Positions 42,940 to 52,661 of a stretch of DNA of 64,000 nucleotides are shown here, one piece after another; the first letter of the stretch is position 1; each line of letters begins with the position of its first letter. Location: NCBI RefSeq assembly GCF_003614975.1, contig NZ_QZWI01000003.1, positions 1 through 64,000 of the forward strand, read 5' to 3'. This DNA is from Rahnella bruchi. GTDB lineage: Bacteria; Pseudomonadota; Gammaproteobacteria; Enterobacterales; Enterobacteriaceae. The position numbers and the translations under genes were made by a program. A model generated the notes under the pieces. The model saw only the letters and a list, made by a program, of their open reading frames with translations, was not told the DNA's origin and did not search any database.

Positions 42940-44979
42940 TCAGGTGCTCAATGTCACCCGGATCAGCATGAGCAGTTTTCTGTAATAACGGACTATCCTG
43001 CCCGCTTTTATTCTTGTGAATTGCATCTCTGCCCTTGGGGTCGCAGCGAGAAGTTCAACCGCCTGCTCCGCCAAAATAGGCTCCCGACTTTGCGGGTCGA
43101 TGTACGACGGGTACGCAATCAGCGCCTGGTAAACCACGTCGTCTACTGTGAGGCTGCGCAGCCGGCGTGAACAGCTATGCTCATCCTGCGTCAGTCCCCA
43201 TCCGGCATAAAATGGCATGCCGTAACACGCCACTTTCTTGCCATGTAATAAGGCTTCAAAACCTGACAATGATGTCAGGGTGTGCAGCTCGTCGGCAGCC
43301 TGAATGCACTGAATAATGTCGGCATCCAGCGCCTGACTGTCGGCCCAGCGGCTGACATCTTCCGCAGGAATATTCCCCTGCCGGTTACCGACCAGAACGT
43401 CCGGGTGCGGCTTATAAATGATGTAAGCGTCGGGATTACGCTCCCGCACCGTGCGCAGCAAATCACTGTTGGTGCAAAGCGACAGCGTGCCCGTCAGAAT
43501 TGAGGCGTCATCTTCCACCTGTCCCGGCACCAGAATCACTGTCTTGCCCGCCGCTTCCACAGGCAATATAAACGCAGCGCCGAGGTTATATTTACTGACT
43601 TTGCTGGCGACCAGTCTCTGGCGCAGCGCCGCAGCACGTTGTTGCTGAAACACCGTCAGCTGACTGTTATTCAGCAACTGCTCGAGGTCACTCGGGCGCG
43701 TGGCATCGTAATAAATGCCTGATTTATCCAGCACCAGCGACAGCGGCGGATGCAGGTCAGAACCCAGTCCTGCCGAGCGCAGAAAGCCGTCTTCCATGCG
43801 CCATTGCGGGATCTGATGTTGTGCGGTCTGAGCCCCCCAGCGCGCTTCGCCTTTAATTCCCCACACCACGCAGGCGGTTTCACCGGCATAGCGTTTACTG
43901 AAATTCACTTTGTTACTTTTGGTTCGCAGGAACGGCGCCAGAATGCTGCGCTTCCAGAGCGTCAGCCCCGGTGACCACAAACGTCCGGTCCGCTGCTGGT
44001 GATGACGTCGTTGCATTGAAAGCCAGCTAAGTACATCAAATAACGTGCCACTCTTACCGCTGACCGGATTGATATACCGGCTGTAACGTAAACAGGCGGC
44101 GCTGAACAGGTCTTCCAGACTGGCTATACCACGCCTCGCCCGGAGCGGTTCCGACTGCGCATGACGATCGTCCGTTAATCCCCAGCCCGCATACCACGGC
44201 TGTCCGAACACGCTGACCGGTTTACCGGCAATCAGCGCCTCAAAGCCATAGTTGGACGTCACGACATACACGTGCTCAACCAGACGCAGCAAAGACTGCG
44301 GGCTGACGTTTTCCGCCAGCAGTTTGATCCGCGGTTCCTGTTGCGCCAGTTGTGCAATCTGCGTGAAATAGCCTGCTTTTTTGCCGTGTAAAACGTCCGG
44401 GTGGATCTTCACCCAAATCTCAGACTGTGGGTTTTCAGCAATCGCCGAGCGCAGCATGTCGTCAAACTGTTCAGCTCCGGCATTGCCGTAAACCACTGCC
44501 ATATCAGCGAAGGTCTGATCGACCACTAAAACCGCGCCCTGTTCAGGCCGGGTCAGCGTGCACGCAGGTGCCTGGTTATATTTCGACAGGTCACCGTCAA
44601 CGATCATCTGCATGGCCTGACGCGCGGCATCATGCAGCAACTGGTTCTCTTCCCGCTGGTGGATAAGCCGCTCCAGCGTGCCCGGCTGCGAGGCGTCGTA
44701 ATACATGCCCTCTGTATCCAGCACCATTGAAAGCGGCGCAGCGCCTGTCACACCCAACTCCAGAGAACGGATAAATCCGTCCTCGAGGCGCAACACCGGC
44801 AGGCCCGACTTTTTGGCCAGCGCGACGGCTTTATCGCCGGTTGGCCGGTAACCCCACACGGCAATCTGCATGATGTCTTCCGGCACCGGCCGCAGCAGAG
44901 AAAGCTTGCGGCACGGCTGACCCAGAAAGGCTTCCAGATGCGGGATGCGCTGAATGCCCGCCGAAAAAATCCCAATCAT
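42940..44979 (-). CDS. kpsC: Capsule dual Kdo transferase KpsC
   Basis: This 679-residue protein is built of two homologous GT modules. The first has [13 protein letters not shown] (about 60) and [29 protein letters not shown] (about 240). The second has [25 protein letters not shown] (about 395) and [29 protein letters not shown] (about 580). KpsC extends the poly-Kdo linker with alternating linkages. It starts at ATG 44979, sharing one base with the kpsD stop, and length matches E. coli KpsC (675). Confidence 0.95.
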   Translation of the reverse strand: MIGIFSAGIQRIPHLEAFLGQPCRKLSLLRPVPEDIMQIAVWGYRPTGDKAVALAKKSGLPVLRLEDGFIRSLELGVTGAAPLSMVLDTEGMYYDASQPGTLERLIHQREENQLLHDAARQAMQMIVDGDLSKYNQAPACTLTRPEQGAVLVVDQTFADMAVVYGNAGAEQFDDMLRSAIAENPQSEIWVKIHPDVLHGKKAGYFTQIAQLAQQEPRIKLLAENVSPQSLLRLVEHVYVVTSNYGFEALIAGKPVSVFGQPWYAGWGLTDDRHAQSEPLRARRGIASLEDLFSAACLRYSRYINPVSGKSGTLFDVLSWLSMQRRHHQQRTGRLWSPGLTLWKRSILAPFLRTKSNKVNFSKRYAGETACVVWGIKGEARWGAQTAQHQIPQWRMEDGFLRSAGLGSDLHPPLSLVLDKSGIYYDATRPSDLEQLLNNSQLTVFQQQRAAALRQRLVASKVSKYNLGAAFILPVEAAGKTVILVPGQVEDDASILTGTLSLCTNSDLLRTVRERNPDAYIIYKPHPDVLVGNRQGNIPAEDVSRWADSQALDADIIQCIQAADELHTLTSLSGFEALLHGKKVACYGMPFYAGWGLTQDEHSCSRRLRSLTVDDVVYQALIAYPSYIDPQSREPILAEQAVELLAATPRAEMQFTRIKAGRIVRYYRKLLMLIRVTLST

Positions 44980-46655
44980 TAAATTGTCAGAACCACTTTC
45001 GCGGCAACCGCCAGCTGATAAAGGATCGTCGAGATACCACGGGTAACTTCGATGTTCTTCGATTCGTATTTCGGCAGCACCATCAGTTCATCGCCGGGTT
45101 GCAGCGATTTCACGTCTTCTGCGTTAATCGCTTCGCCGTTCTGTTTGATCAGGATGACTTTGGAGTTACCCGCTTTCTGCGTGTAACCGCCGACTTTCTC
45201 GATGTAATCATCCGGGCTCAGACCTTTCTGCCAGCTCACCGCATTCGGGAACAGCACTTCGCCGTGGATCATCACCAGCGAGGTCTTCTCAGGAATGTTG
45301 ATGACGTCGCCGTCTTCGAGGATCACCTGATTCAGGTTCGTTTCACTCAGCACCACTTCACCTTTCGGCACTACCTGACGGGCTTTCGCCACGAAACGGC
45401 TGACCAGCTGGGCTTCCTGCGCGCGCAAGCGCCCTTCTTCCTGCGTTGAAGATTGTGCCGACAGAGAGGCTTCTTCCAGTTTCTGCAACGTCAGATCCAG
45501 CATCTCTTTCTGGCGGAGCGCCACCGAGCGGCGGTACAGCTGGATGGAGTTAATCTGCGACATGCTGTTGGTGCGGATCTTCGGCAGCAGCTGGCTCATG
45601 GTGGCGCCATACGGCAGTACGACCGCGTGTTCACCCGAATGCGCGCCTTCGATACGCACCTGGATGGTCCCCGCGTAACGGTCAGAGCTGACAATCAGTT
45701 TGTCGCCATCCTGTAATGAACGGCCCGGCGCGGAACCCAGCGGATAGTATTCGCTGCGTTTCATGCTGCCCTGCTGGCGGATAATGGTCATGTGCGTCGC
45801 GCCCGGTTTCGGACGCGCCCAGCTCAGGGCTTCGCTCACCGGAATAGTGCTGTCACGGAATTCAAAGTCGTAGCTGTTAAAGACATCACCTTCCACGCTG
45901 AACGTGTGCTGACGCGGCCCGACTACGATGGTATCGCCGTCAGAGAACTGTGACAGTCGCAGGTCGCCGTTAAGCAGGAAATCATACAAGTTGATGCGCG
46001 AACGCACGCGGTCATTGTGTTTCACCACGATGTCTACGTAGCTGCCGCGTTCGGTGTCCACGCCACCGGCTTTACTCAGATAAGAAAGCAGTGAGTCAGA
46101 CGCCACGCCGCCGTATAAGCCCGGATTGGTGACATAACCGGTGACAAACACTTTGACCGGCTGTGCCTGAAGCAGTGAGGCGTAAACGTTCACGTTAGCC
46201 TGATAAACCTGTTTCACTTTGGTAGTGATCACGCTGTTCAGCTGGCTGTTAGACACACCGGCCACTTTTAGCGGGCCGACGTTTGGCAGGAAGATATTGC
46301 CTTTCGGGTCAACGGTCAGCGCGCCATCAAAATTGAATGCGCCCCACAGTCGGATTTGTACCTGGTCACCAAGGCCGACGATGTAATTCGGGTTGAAACC
46401 AATGCTGGCCGCGTTATCGGCAGCCGCGCCGCCGGTAAATAACTGCGCACCGAACATGCGGCTCATGACCGCAGGCACCGGAGGCGGCGGCGAATCATCA
46501 AAACCGGTATCAGAACCGGTCTGCTGGGTCTGACCGGTTAAAAATGTCGGCAGCGGCGCTGCGCCGGTCATGTTTGGATCGGCGTTGATCCCGACGGCAT
46601 TTGCCTGGGTAAGCTGGCAGGCCAGCAAAATTAATACGGACTTCAATAATTTCAT
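44979..46655 (-). CDS. kpsD: Capsule export outer-membrane polysaccharide export protein KpsD
   Basis: The 558-residue precursor (E. coli KpsD also 558) has signal peptide [20 protein letters not shown] and polysaccharide-export/SLBB domains ([34 protein letters not shown], then [20 protein letters not shown]). KpsD carries the polymer from the periplasm through the outer membrane together with KpsE. I place the start at ATG 46655 because the upstream codons are not signal-like and the length then matches E. coli exactly. Confidence 0.96.
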   Translation of the reverse strand: MKLLKSVLILLACQLTQANAVGINADPNMTGAAPLPTFLTGQTQQTGSDTGFDDSPPPPVPAVMSRMFGAQLFTGGAAADNAASIGFNPNYIVGLGDQVQIRLWGAFNFDGALTVDPKGNIFLPNVGPLKVAGVSNSQLNSVITTKVKQVYQANVNVYASLLQAQPVKVFVTGYVTNPGLYGGVASDSLLSYLSKAGGVDTERGSYVDIVVKHNDRVRSRINLYDFLLNGDLRLSQFSDGDTIVVGPRQHTFSVEGDVFNSYDFEFRDSTIPVSEALSWARPKPGATHMTIIRQQGSMKRSEYYPLGSAPGRSLQDGDKLIVSSDRYAGTIQVRIEGAHSGEHAVVLPYGATMSQLLPKIRTNSMSQINSIQLYRRSVALRQKEMLDLTLQKLEEASLSAQSSTQEEGRLRAQEAQLVSRFVAKARQVVPKGEVVLSETNLNQVILEDGDVINIPEKTSLVMIHGEVLFPNAVSWQKGLSPDDYIEKVGGYTQKAGNSKVILIKQNGEAINAEDVKSLQPGDELMVLPKYESKNIEVTRGISTILYQLAVAAKVVLTI

Positions 46656-46709
46656 AACAAGCTCTGTGTGCGATTCTTCAGGCAAAAAGGGATAGCGGTA
46701 CAAACCACA

Positions 46710-47873
46710 TCAATCTTTATGGTCATCGATAACGGCCAGCAATAATTTAATCGTTCCGAATAACAGGCAGCACACCAGCAGCCAGCTTGCGATCATATAA
46801 GGAATATTCGGGAACGTGGTTTCTTGCGGGAGCTGCGGCGAACTGATCACCGAAAGCACTTTCAGTTTCCGTGCCGCTTCAACACGGGTTTTCTCAACCG
46901 ATGTCAGCGTCAGTTTGTAGAGCTCGGTATCAAACTCGACTTTCGATTTAATGCTTTCGAAATCCACCGCCATGCTGTTCAGCTGATGGCCATCCGGTGC
47001 GGTGATTTTGCTTTTTTCCTGATCGATTTGCTTGCCGAGAGAAGTAATGGCGTTCTGCGCGCTGATCACCTGCGGCGCATCTTCACGCAGATAGGTCAGC
47101 AGGTTGCGCAGTTCCGCTTCCATCTGGATTTTTTGCCCCATCAGCGTATTGACTAACGTGGTCGCTGCAATCGCCTGAGCCTGCGGATCGAGAATATTGT
47201 TGTGGTTCTGATACGCCAGTAACTGGGTTTTGCTTTCGTCCAGACGGGCGCGGGCTTCACGCATTTCGTTTTCAGCAAACGCCTGCTGATCGCGGGCGAT
47301 TTTATGCGTGATTTCGTTAATGAAACGTTCGGATTCTTTGAGAACCGCTTTGTTGAACAGCTCAGCGAATTCCGGCGTAAAGCCCTGAGTGCCGATGGTC
47401 AGCATGCCGGATTTGTCGTCATAAGTGACGGCAATGCGGTCGCGGTAGTAGTTCAGGAACTGCTCGCTGCTGGAATCTTTCGGCAGGTGATACAGAAAAT
47501 CCAGACCGCTTTTACCGAAAACGGAATGGAAATCGAGCTGCTTATCCAGCACCGCCAGCATGTCCGGCGAGTTGATGTATTCTTTTAAATACATGGCGTC
47601 CTGAGCGGTGCTCGGATTCCCGGCCCCCAGCAGCAGGCCGACGTTCAGGCTGGATCCGCTGATGTCGTTAGAACTTTTGATAGCGACCGTAGATTCGCTG
47701 AGATAACGCGGACGGCTGAAGATCACCAGATAGATGATCAGCAACGCCATCGGCAGGCCGATCACAATTTTACCTAAATTGCGGTTCAGCGTGGCCATAT
47801 TAAGATGAGGAGATCGACGAACCCGGGCAATGTGTTCGCCGGGCCATGCGGACTTCAATTTTTCAATAAACAT
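46710..47873 (-). CDS. kpsE: Capsule export polysaccharide co-polymerase KpsE
   Basis: The 387-residue inner-membrane protein has TM1 at about residues 33-52 (LGKIVIGLPMALLIIYLVIF) and a long, partly coiled-coil periplasmic part (about 190-300). TM2 lies near the C-terminus (YMIASWLLVCCLLFGTIKLLL). It follows E. coli KpsE (382 aa) through most of its length. It links the KpsMT transporter to KpsD. It is separated from kpsF by 120 bp containing two hairpins. Confidence 0.95.
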   Translation of the reverse strand: MFIEKLKSAWPGEHIARVRRSPHLNMATLNRNLGKIVIGLPMALLIIYLVIFSRPRYLSESTVAIKSSNDISGSSLNVGLLLGAGNPSTAQDAMYLKEYINSPDMLAVLDKQLDFHSVFGKSGLDFLYHLPKDSSSEQFLNYYRDRIAVTYDDKSGMLTIGTQGFTPEFAELFNKAVLKESERFINEITHKIARDQQAFAENEMREARARLDESKTQLLAYQNHNNILDPQAQAIAATTLVNTLMGQKIQMEAELRNLLTYLREDAPQVISAQNAITSLGKQIDQEKSKITAPDGHQLNSMAVDFESIKSKVEFDTELYKLTLTSVEKTRVEAARKLKVLSVISSPQLPQETTFPNIPYMIASWLLVCCLLFGTIKLLLAVIDDHKD

Positions 47874-47893
47874 TTATGATCATCATGACAAAC

Positions 47894-47965
47894 AGCACGT
47901 TTTTATCGTCGTGCTTTATTAAAAGTACCGTGAAAACCTTATTTCCCTCGCATAAGGTTCACGGT
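47894..47965 (-). other. Two tandem hairpins between kpsF and kpsE
   Basis: Hairpin A: AGCACG (47894-47899) with CGTGCT (47910-47915), 10-nt loop. Hairpin B: ACCGTG and AACCTTAT (47927-47942, with AA bulged) pair with ATAAGGTT and CACGGT (47952-47965). No strong T run follows on the minus strand, so partial termination or mRNA processing is more likely than full termination. Confidence 0.5.
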
Positions 47966-47993
47966 GCGCAAATAGTTAAGTCTTGCTTTTTCG

Positions 47994-48980
47994 TCAGTCG
48001 AAGATACGAACTAACCCTGCAACGTTCTTTTCTTTGTCCGTCACCAGCAACACCGAAACGCGGTGCTTTTGCATCAGCATTTCAGCATCCGTAATCATCA
48101 TGTCAGCCGTTAATGTCAGCGGCGAACGGGTCATCATGTCTCTGGCACACGCGCTGTCGAGCTGTGCATTCTTTTCCATATAGCGACGCAAATCGCCATC
48201 AGTAATGATGCCGGCCAACTGGTTCTGCGCATCATTGACTGCCACCATGCCCTGACACCCGCAGGTGATCGCCGAGATCACCTGACGGAATTCGGTGTCT
48301 TCGGTAATGGTCGGCACGTTCGTCTGCATCACGTCTGAAACGCGGGTCAGCAAACGGCGACCCAGTGAGCCGCCAGGATGGTAGCGGGCGAAATCCGTCG
48401 GCAGGAATTTACGCTGATGGATAAGCGCCACGGCCAGCGCATCGCCGATCGCCATGGTCAGCGTGGTCGATGTCGTCGGAGCCAGATTATTCGGGCAGCT
48501 TTCACTTTCCATCATCAATTCAAGCGTCGCATCAGCATGTTTAGCCAGCGTCGATTCGCAGTGGTTCGTGATCGCAATAATGCGGTTACCAAACTGTCGC
48601 AGAGAAGGAATAAGCTTGAGAATTTCGTCGGTTTCGCCGCTCGCTGAAATCAGGATCAGCAGGTCATACGGCGTAATCATCCCCAGATCGCCGTGAAAGG
48701 CTTCTGCAGGATGAATAAAGAAACTGGGGGTTCCGGTTGAGGCCAGCGTTGCGGAAATTTTGCGCCCGACATGCCCTGACTTTCCCATTCCGGAGAGGAT
48801 CACGTGGCCTTTACACTCCACAATCAGCTTCAGCGCCTTCTGGTACTGAACGCTGTCGAGTTGTGAAGAAAGTCGGTGTAAGGCATCAGCCTGCTCAGAA
48901 AGCGTACTGCGCACCGAGTCAATCAGACCGGGCTGTAAGGGTACAAATCCCGTGCTTGCAACTACCTGATTATCTGCCAC
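47994..48980 (-). CDS. kpsF: D-arabinose 5-phosphate isomerase KpsF
   Basis: The 328-residue protein has a SIS sugar-isomerase domain (ILSGMGKSGHVGRKISATLASTGTPSFF and the LILISASGETDEI loop). Two CBS domains follow from about residue 205 (LTRVSDVMQTNVPTI, MMTRSPLTLTADMMI). It converts ribulose 5-phosphate to arabinose 5-phosphate, the first committed step to CMP-Kdo used by KpsC and KpsS. I chose GTG 48980, preceded by CAGGG, because it gives the E. coli length (327). A TTG at 49022 would add 14 residues. It is the first gene of the leftward kpsFEDCS operon. kpsU is missing between kpsD and kpsC. Confidence 0.93.
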   Translation of the reverse strand: MADNQVVASTGFVPLQPGLIDSVRSTLSEQADALHRLSSQLDSVQYQKALKLIVECKGHVILSGMGKSGHVGRKISATLASTGTPSFFIHPAEAFHGDLGMITPYDLLILISASGETDEILKLIPSLRQFGNRIIAITNHCESTLAKHADATLELMMESESCPNNLAPTTSTTLTMAIGDALAVALIHQRKFLPTDFARYHPGGSLGRRLLTRVSDVMQTNVPTITEDTEFRQVISAITCGCQGMVAVNDAQNQLAGIITDGDLRRYMEKNAQLDSACARDMMTRSPLTLTADMMITDAEMLMQKHRVSVLLVTDKEKNVAGLVRIFD

Positions 48981-49488
48981 TTTTATACCCTGAATACCCT
49001 GTCCGGGATAAAACTCACTCAACGACTACACTATAGAGTGGTTATTTATTTTGGTTAGCCGATCAAGTCAATGCGCGGAGACGAATTCCATTTCCTGGTC
49101 TGACCGGTCGATGCTGCTTGGCAGCTGGGGGGAATTGAATGAGAAAAGCGAAAACCTGACCGAAGCAGAGGTTCGCGAGTAAAATATAAGCTTACATACA
49201 CGTGAGAAAAGAAACAGATTCACACGGGTTATTGATAACTGAAACACATTCATTCAATTCACGCGATTTTTTAACATAGGGCACGAAATAACACAAATGC
49301 TATCGGACTTGTCCTAGGAATTTATGACATTTCGTTATTTCGTCGTGTTTAAAAAAAATTATCAACCACCTGTTTTATAACAATTTGCTCTTAGCTAGCA
49401 CAATCAATCATAGCGAATTAGCACTATAAGCAAGCTATTATTAACGAATAGTGAATTGGTCGTAAGAAAATGTTTCAAGGAGGTCATA
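48981..49488. other. Divergent region between kpsF and ybiI
   Basis: This 508-bp stretch contains no gene. It marks the right edge of the capsule island. It includes a candidate -10 box (TATAGT) on the minus strand about 45 bp before the kpsF start, an RcsAB-like dyad at 49303-49316 and a long inverted repeat at 49281-49345. No JUMPStart copy is seen on this side. Confidence 0.55.
49281..49345. repeat. Inverted repeat enclosing a candidate RcsAB box
   Basis: ACGAAATAAC near 49283-49292 faces GTTATTTCGT near 49332-49341. Between the arms lies TCGGACTTGTCCTA (49303-49316), which read on the minus strand agrees with the RcsAB consensus at 9 of 14 positions. It is located about 320 bp upstream of kpsF. 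Confidence 0.45.
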
Positions 49489-49755
49489 ATGGCAAGCGGT
49501 TGGGCGCAAGATGGCGCCGTGCAGGACCAGATTGATTCCACAGTCAATGATGCGGTAGAACGTGCGCGGCAGTCGCTCGGGCATGGCGAAAGTGCACATT
49601 ATTGTAGGGAATGCGGTGAGCCTATTCCCCAGGCCCGGCGGGAAGCGCTTCAGGGCGTGCAATATTGTGTTAAGTGCCAGGCTGAGATAGACAAGAAGCA
49701 GCAGGATCATGCCGGATACAACCGGCGCGGCAGTAAAGACAGCCAGTTGCGTTAG
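49489..49755 (+). CDS. ybiI: DksA/TraR-family zinc-finger protein YbiI
   Basis: The 88-residue protein matches E. coli YbiI (88 aa), ending GYNRRGSKDSQLR. It has a four-Cys zinc finger, C-R-E-C at about 48-51 and C-V-K-C at about 70-73 (YCRECGEPIPQARREAL, YCVKCQAEID). It lacks the long coiled coil of DksA. Its function is unknown. I chose ATG 49489 with AAGGAGG 8 bp upstream, since further codons upstream have no ribosome binding site. Confidence 0.95.
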   Translation: MASGWAQDGAVQDQIDSTVNDAVERARQSLGHGESAHYCRECGEPIPQARREALQGVQYCVKCQAEIDKKQQDHAGYNRRGSKDSQLR

Positions 49756-49775
49756 CATTTTTTCTTATGACCGGT

Positions 49776-49792
49776 TGCACCACTTTGGTTCA
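49776..49792 (+). promoter_or_regulatory. Distal NtrC-like site
   Basis: TGCACCACTTTGGTTCA follows the 17-bp NtrC dyad TGCAC-N7-GTGCA at 8 of 10 defined positions. It is about 330 bp upstream of the glnH transcription start. Confidence 0.5.
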
Positions 49793-49996
49793 ACCACAGA
49801 CTCTTCCTGCCTAAATTTGGCCATTCCCTTCTTAACATTTGCTTCAAAACTGAGCACTGGTTTTACCCAGGTTCTAATAAAGTTAGAGCGAGTTATCATT
49901 TGAGCAGCACAGTTGTTAATTAATGATTGTTTAAAATACAACATCTGGTTAATGATGAAGCCATGCACCATGAGAGAACATTTCAACATGTTAGAT

Positions 49997-50013
49997 TGCA
50001 CCACTACAGTGCC
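49997..50013 (+). promoter_or_regulatory. NtrC binding site of glnHPQ
   Basis: TGCACCACTACAGTGCC matches TGCAC-N7-GTGCA at 9 of 10 defined positions. Its centre is about 107 bp before the predicted start, very near the NtrC site at about -109 reported for E. coli glnHp2. Confidence 0.8.
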
Positions 50014-50084
50014 TTCGTGCATTAGAATGCCGCTTGATCGGTTCAGCAGCGCGATAACTTATTGAATTTTAATATGCACAAATC

Positions 50085-50102
50085 TTGGCATAGATTTTGC
50101 AT
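50085..50102 (+). promoter_or_regulatory. Sigma-54 promoter glnHp2
   Basis: TTGGCATAGATTTTGCA has the invariant GG (50087-50088) and GC (50099-50100) with 10 bp between them, close to the sigma-54 consensus. It lies about 55 bp before the glnH start codon, as in E. coli. Confidence 0.92.
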
Positions 50103-50156
50103 TAAAGCGCCGTAACCCAATGCCGTTCCCATAATATGTACAAAGGAAATTCACTG

Positions 50157-50900
50157 ATGAAGTCACTGTTAAAAGTTTCCCTGGCCGCGTTGACTCTGGC
50201 CTTTGCCGTTAGCTCCCACGCAGCAGACAAAAAACTGATCGTAGCTACCGACACTGCGTTTGTACCGTTTGAATTCAAACAAGGCGACAAGTATGTCGGC
50301 TTCGACATTGACCTCTGGGACGCGGTCGCCAAAGAGATGAAAGTCTCTTATGAACTGAAACCAATGGATTTCGGCGGCATCATTCCTGCCCTGCAAACTC
50401 ATAACATTGACCTGGCTCTGGCCGGTATCACCATCACCCCTGAGCGCAAAAAAGCGATCGACTTCTCTGACGGTTACTACAACAGCGGCCTGATGGTGAT
50501 GGTTAAGAGCAATAACGACGCCATCAAAAGCGTTGCTGACCTGAAAGGCAAAACCGTTGCAGTGAAAAGCGGCACCAGCTCCGTGGATTACATGAAAGCC
50601 AACGTACAGACCAAAGACCTGCGTCAGTTCCCGAACATCGACAGCGCTTACATGGAACTGGGCACTGGCCGTGCTGATGCGGTAATGCATGACACGCCAA
50701 ACATCCTGTATTTCATCAAAACTGCCGGTAAAGGTCAGTTTAAAGCGGTCGGCGATTCACTGGCTGGCCAGCAATACGGAATCGCATTCCCGCAAGGCAG
50801 TGACCTGCGCGAGAAAGCCAACGCCGCGTTGAAAACCATCAAAGAGAATGGTACTTACGCAGCAATCTACAAAAAATGGTTTGATACCGAACCTAAATAA
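50157..50900 (+). CDS. glnH: Glutamine-binding periplasmic protein GlnH
   Basis: The 247-residue precursor has signal peptide [20 protein letters not shown] cleaved after SHA. The solute-binding fold that follows is nearly colinear with E. coli GlnH ([48 protein letters not shown]). It captures glutamine and delivers it to GlnP2-GlnQ2. I chose ATG 50157 with AAAGGAA upstream. It is under sigma-54/NtrC control, so it is induced by nitrogen limitation. A hairpin in the glnH-glnP gap may stabilise its mRNA. Confidence 0.98.
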   Translation: MKSLLKVSLAALTLAFAVSSHAADKKLIVATDTAFVPFEFKQGDKYVGFDIDLWDAVAKEMKVSYELKPMDFGGIIPALQTHNIDLALAGITITPERKKAIDFSDGYYNSGLMVMVKSNNDAIKSVADLKGKTVAVKSGTSSVDYMKANVQTKDLRQFPNIDSAYMELGTGRADAVMHDTPNILYFIKTAGKGQFKAVGDSLAGQQYGIAFPQGSDLREKANAALKTIKENGTYAAIYKKWFDTEPK

Positions 50901-50951
50901 GAAGTTTTAATTTAAGTCGTTCCTTTTTTAAGAAAGAGCACTTGATAAGAA

Positions 50952-50982
50952 GCGCCTGTCAGATGCGAATCTGCACAGGCGC
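50952..50982 (+). other. Intercistronic hairpin between glnH and glnP
   Basis: GCGCCTGT (50952-50959) pairs with ACAGGCGC (50975-50982), and inside it CAGAT pairs with ATCTG around GCGA. There is no T run. Such structures behind binding-protein genes commonly protect the upstream mRNA, letting GlnH exceed GlnP and GlnQ. Confidence 0.7.
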
Positions 50983-51010
50983 AGTTTGTTGTTTTACCAG
51001 GAGATAATCC

Positions 51011-51670
51011 ATGCAGTTTGACTGGAGCGTAATTTGGCCCGCTCTGCCTATCCTGCTCGAAGGCGCTAAAATGACACTGTGGATTTCGATCCTCGGTCTG
51101 GTTGGCGGTCTGATTATTGGTGTGATTGCGGGTTTTGCCCGCGCGTTTGGTGGCTGGTTTAGCAGCAACGTCGCACTGGTCTTTATCGAGCTCATTCGCG
51201 GTACGCCTATTGTCGTACAGGTAATGTTCATTTACTTCGCACTGCCGATGATGGTTCCCGATCTGCGCATCGACCCGTTCAGCGCGGCGGTGGTGACTAT
51301 CATCATCAACTCCGGTGCTTATATCGCTGAAATTACGCGTGGTGCGGTGTTGTCGATTCACAACGGATTCCGTGAAGCGGGTCTGGCGCTGGGTCTTTCG
51401 CGCCGTGCAACTCTGCGTTACATCATCATGCCGCTGGCGTTACGCCGCATGTTGCCACCGCTGGGTAACCAGTGGATTGTCAGTATCAAAGACACCTCAC
51501 TGTTTATCGTTATCGGTGTGGCCGAACTGACCCGTCAGGGCCAGGAAATCATCGCCGGCAACTTCCGCGCCATGGAAATCTGGAGTGCGGTTGCTGTTAT
51601 CTATCTGATCATCACGCTGGCTCTGAGCTTTGTTCTGCGCCGCTTAGAACGCAAACTGAAAATTATATGA
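51011..51670 (+). CDS. glnP: Glutamine ABC transporter permease GlnP
   Basis: The 219-residue protein equals the E. coli length. It has five predicted helices and the amino-acid permease EAA loop ([37 protein letters not shown]). It forms the membrane channel of the glutamine transporter as a homodimer. Its TGA stop overlaps the glnQ ATG (ATGA). Confidence 0.98.
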   Translation: MQFDWSVIWPALPILLEGAKMTLWISILGLVGGLIIGVIAGFARAFGGWFSSNVALVFIELIRGTPIVVQVMFIYFALPMMVPDLRIDPFSAAVVTIIINSGAYIAEITRGAVLSIHNGFREAGLALGLSRRATLRYIIMPLALRRMLPPLGNQWIVSIKDTSLFIVIGVAELTRQGQEIIAGNFRAMEIWSAVAVIYLIITLALSFVLRRLERKLKII

Positions 51671-52389
51671 TTGAATTCAAGAACGTCTCAAAACACTTCG
51701 GTAAAACCCAGGTGCTCCACGACATCGATCTGAACATTTCTCAGGGTGAAGTCGTGGTTATTATCGGGCCATCCGGTTCCGGTAAATCGACACTGTTGCG
51801 TTGCATCAACAAGCTGGAAGAAATCACTTCCGGTGATCTGATTGTTGATGGCCTGAAAGTGAACGATCCGAAAGTCGACGAACGTCTGATCCGCCAGGAA
51901 GCGGGCATGGTGTTCCAGCAGTTTTATCTGTTCCCGCACATGACAGCACTGGAAAACGTGGCTTTCGGCCCGATCCGTGTTCGTGGTGCGTCGAAGGATG
52001 AAGCCAATAAACTGGCGAAGGAACTGCTGGCGAAAGTCGGTCTTTCCGAGCGCGCTAATCACTATCCGTCTGAGCTTTCCGGCGGACAGCAGCAGCGTGT
52101 GGCAATTGCCCGTGCGCTGGCGGTTAAGCCTAAACTGATGCTGTTTGATGAACCAACCTCTGCGCTGGATCCGGAACTGCGTCACGAAGTGCTGACCGTT
52201 ATGAAGCAGCTGGCTGAAGAAGGCATGACGATGGTTATCGTGACGCACGAAGTCGGCTTTGCGGAAAAGGTGGCTTCACGTCTGATCTTCATCGATAAAG
52301 GTCGTATCGCCGAAGACGGTAAACCGTCTGATCTGGTGAACAACCCGCCGAGTGAACGTCTGCGCGAATTCCTGCAGCACGTTTCTTGA
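51667..52389 (+). CDS. glnQ: Glutamine ABC transporter ATPase GlnQ
   Basis: The 240-residue ATPase has Walker [11 protein letters not shown]-loop [10 protein letters not shown], signature [16 protein letters not shown], Walker [17 protein letters not shown] and switch His VTHE. It is colinear with E. coli GlnQ (240 aa). The frame extends upstream within glnP, but ATG 51667 with the 4-bp overlap is the proper start. Confidence 0.98.
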   Translation: MIEFKNVSKHFGKTQVLHDIDLNISQGEVVVIIGPSGSGKSTLLRCINKLEEITSGDLIVDGLKVNDPKVDERLIRQEAGMVFQQFYLFPHMTALENVAFGPIRVRGASKDEANKLAKELLAKVGLSERANHYPSELSGGQQQRVAIARALAVKPKLMLFDEPTSALDPELRHEVLTVMKQLAEEGMTMVIVTHEVGFAEKVASRLIFIDKGRIAEDGKPSDLVNNPPSERLREFLQHVS

Positions 52390-52446
52390 TGCAGCTCTTC
52401 TGGCTCCGAAAACAAAACGCTCATTGAATATAATGGTGGGCTGGTT

Positions 52447-52576
52447 TGCTCCTCCCCCTGCGAAGGGGGAAGTTGGGAGGGGGTTTAGCAGGCACTCCCT
52501 TTGCTAAAGCACATTTCAACTTTAGTTTTTGACCTTAATACCCCACCCCAACCCTCCCCTTCGCAGGAGAGGGAGC
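52447..52576. repeat. Inverted pair of REP-like repeats between glnQ and ybiO
   Basis: Element one (52447-52486) has CTCCTCCCCCTGCGAAGGGG and then GGGAGGGGGTTT. Element two (52536-52575) is its inverse (TACCCCACCCCAACC then CTCCCCTTCGCAGGAGAG). The pair is of the same family as at 7239-7330 and sits at the 3' end of the glnHPQ operon. Confidence 0.85.
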
Positions 52577-52661
52577 TTTCCGGATGCCAGTTTCAGATTT
52601 GTACTCCCCTACCCTCAGGGCTAACCTACGCCGATTAACCGCTATTTTTGAGAGAGGAACA

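Larger units (their letters stand above)
49756..50156. other. Control region upstream of glnHPQ
   Basis: This 401-bp region contains no gene. It holds two NtrC-type sites (49776-49792 and 49997-50013) and a sigma-54 promoter (50085-50102). Confidence 0.65.
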
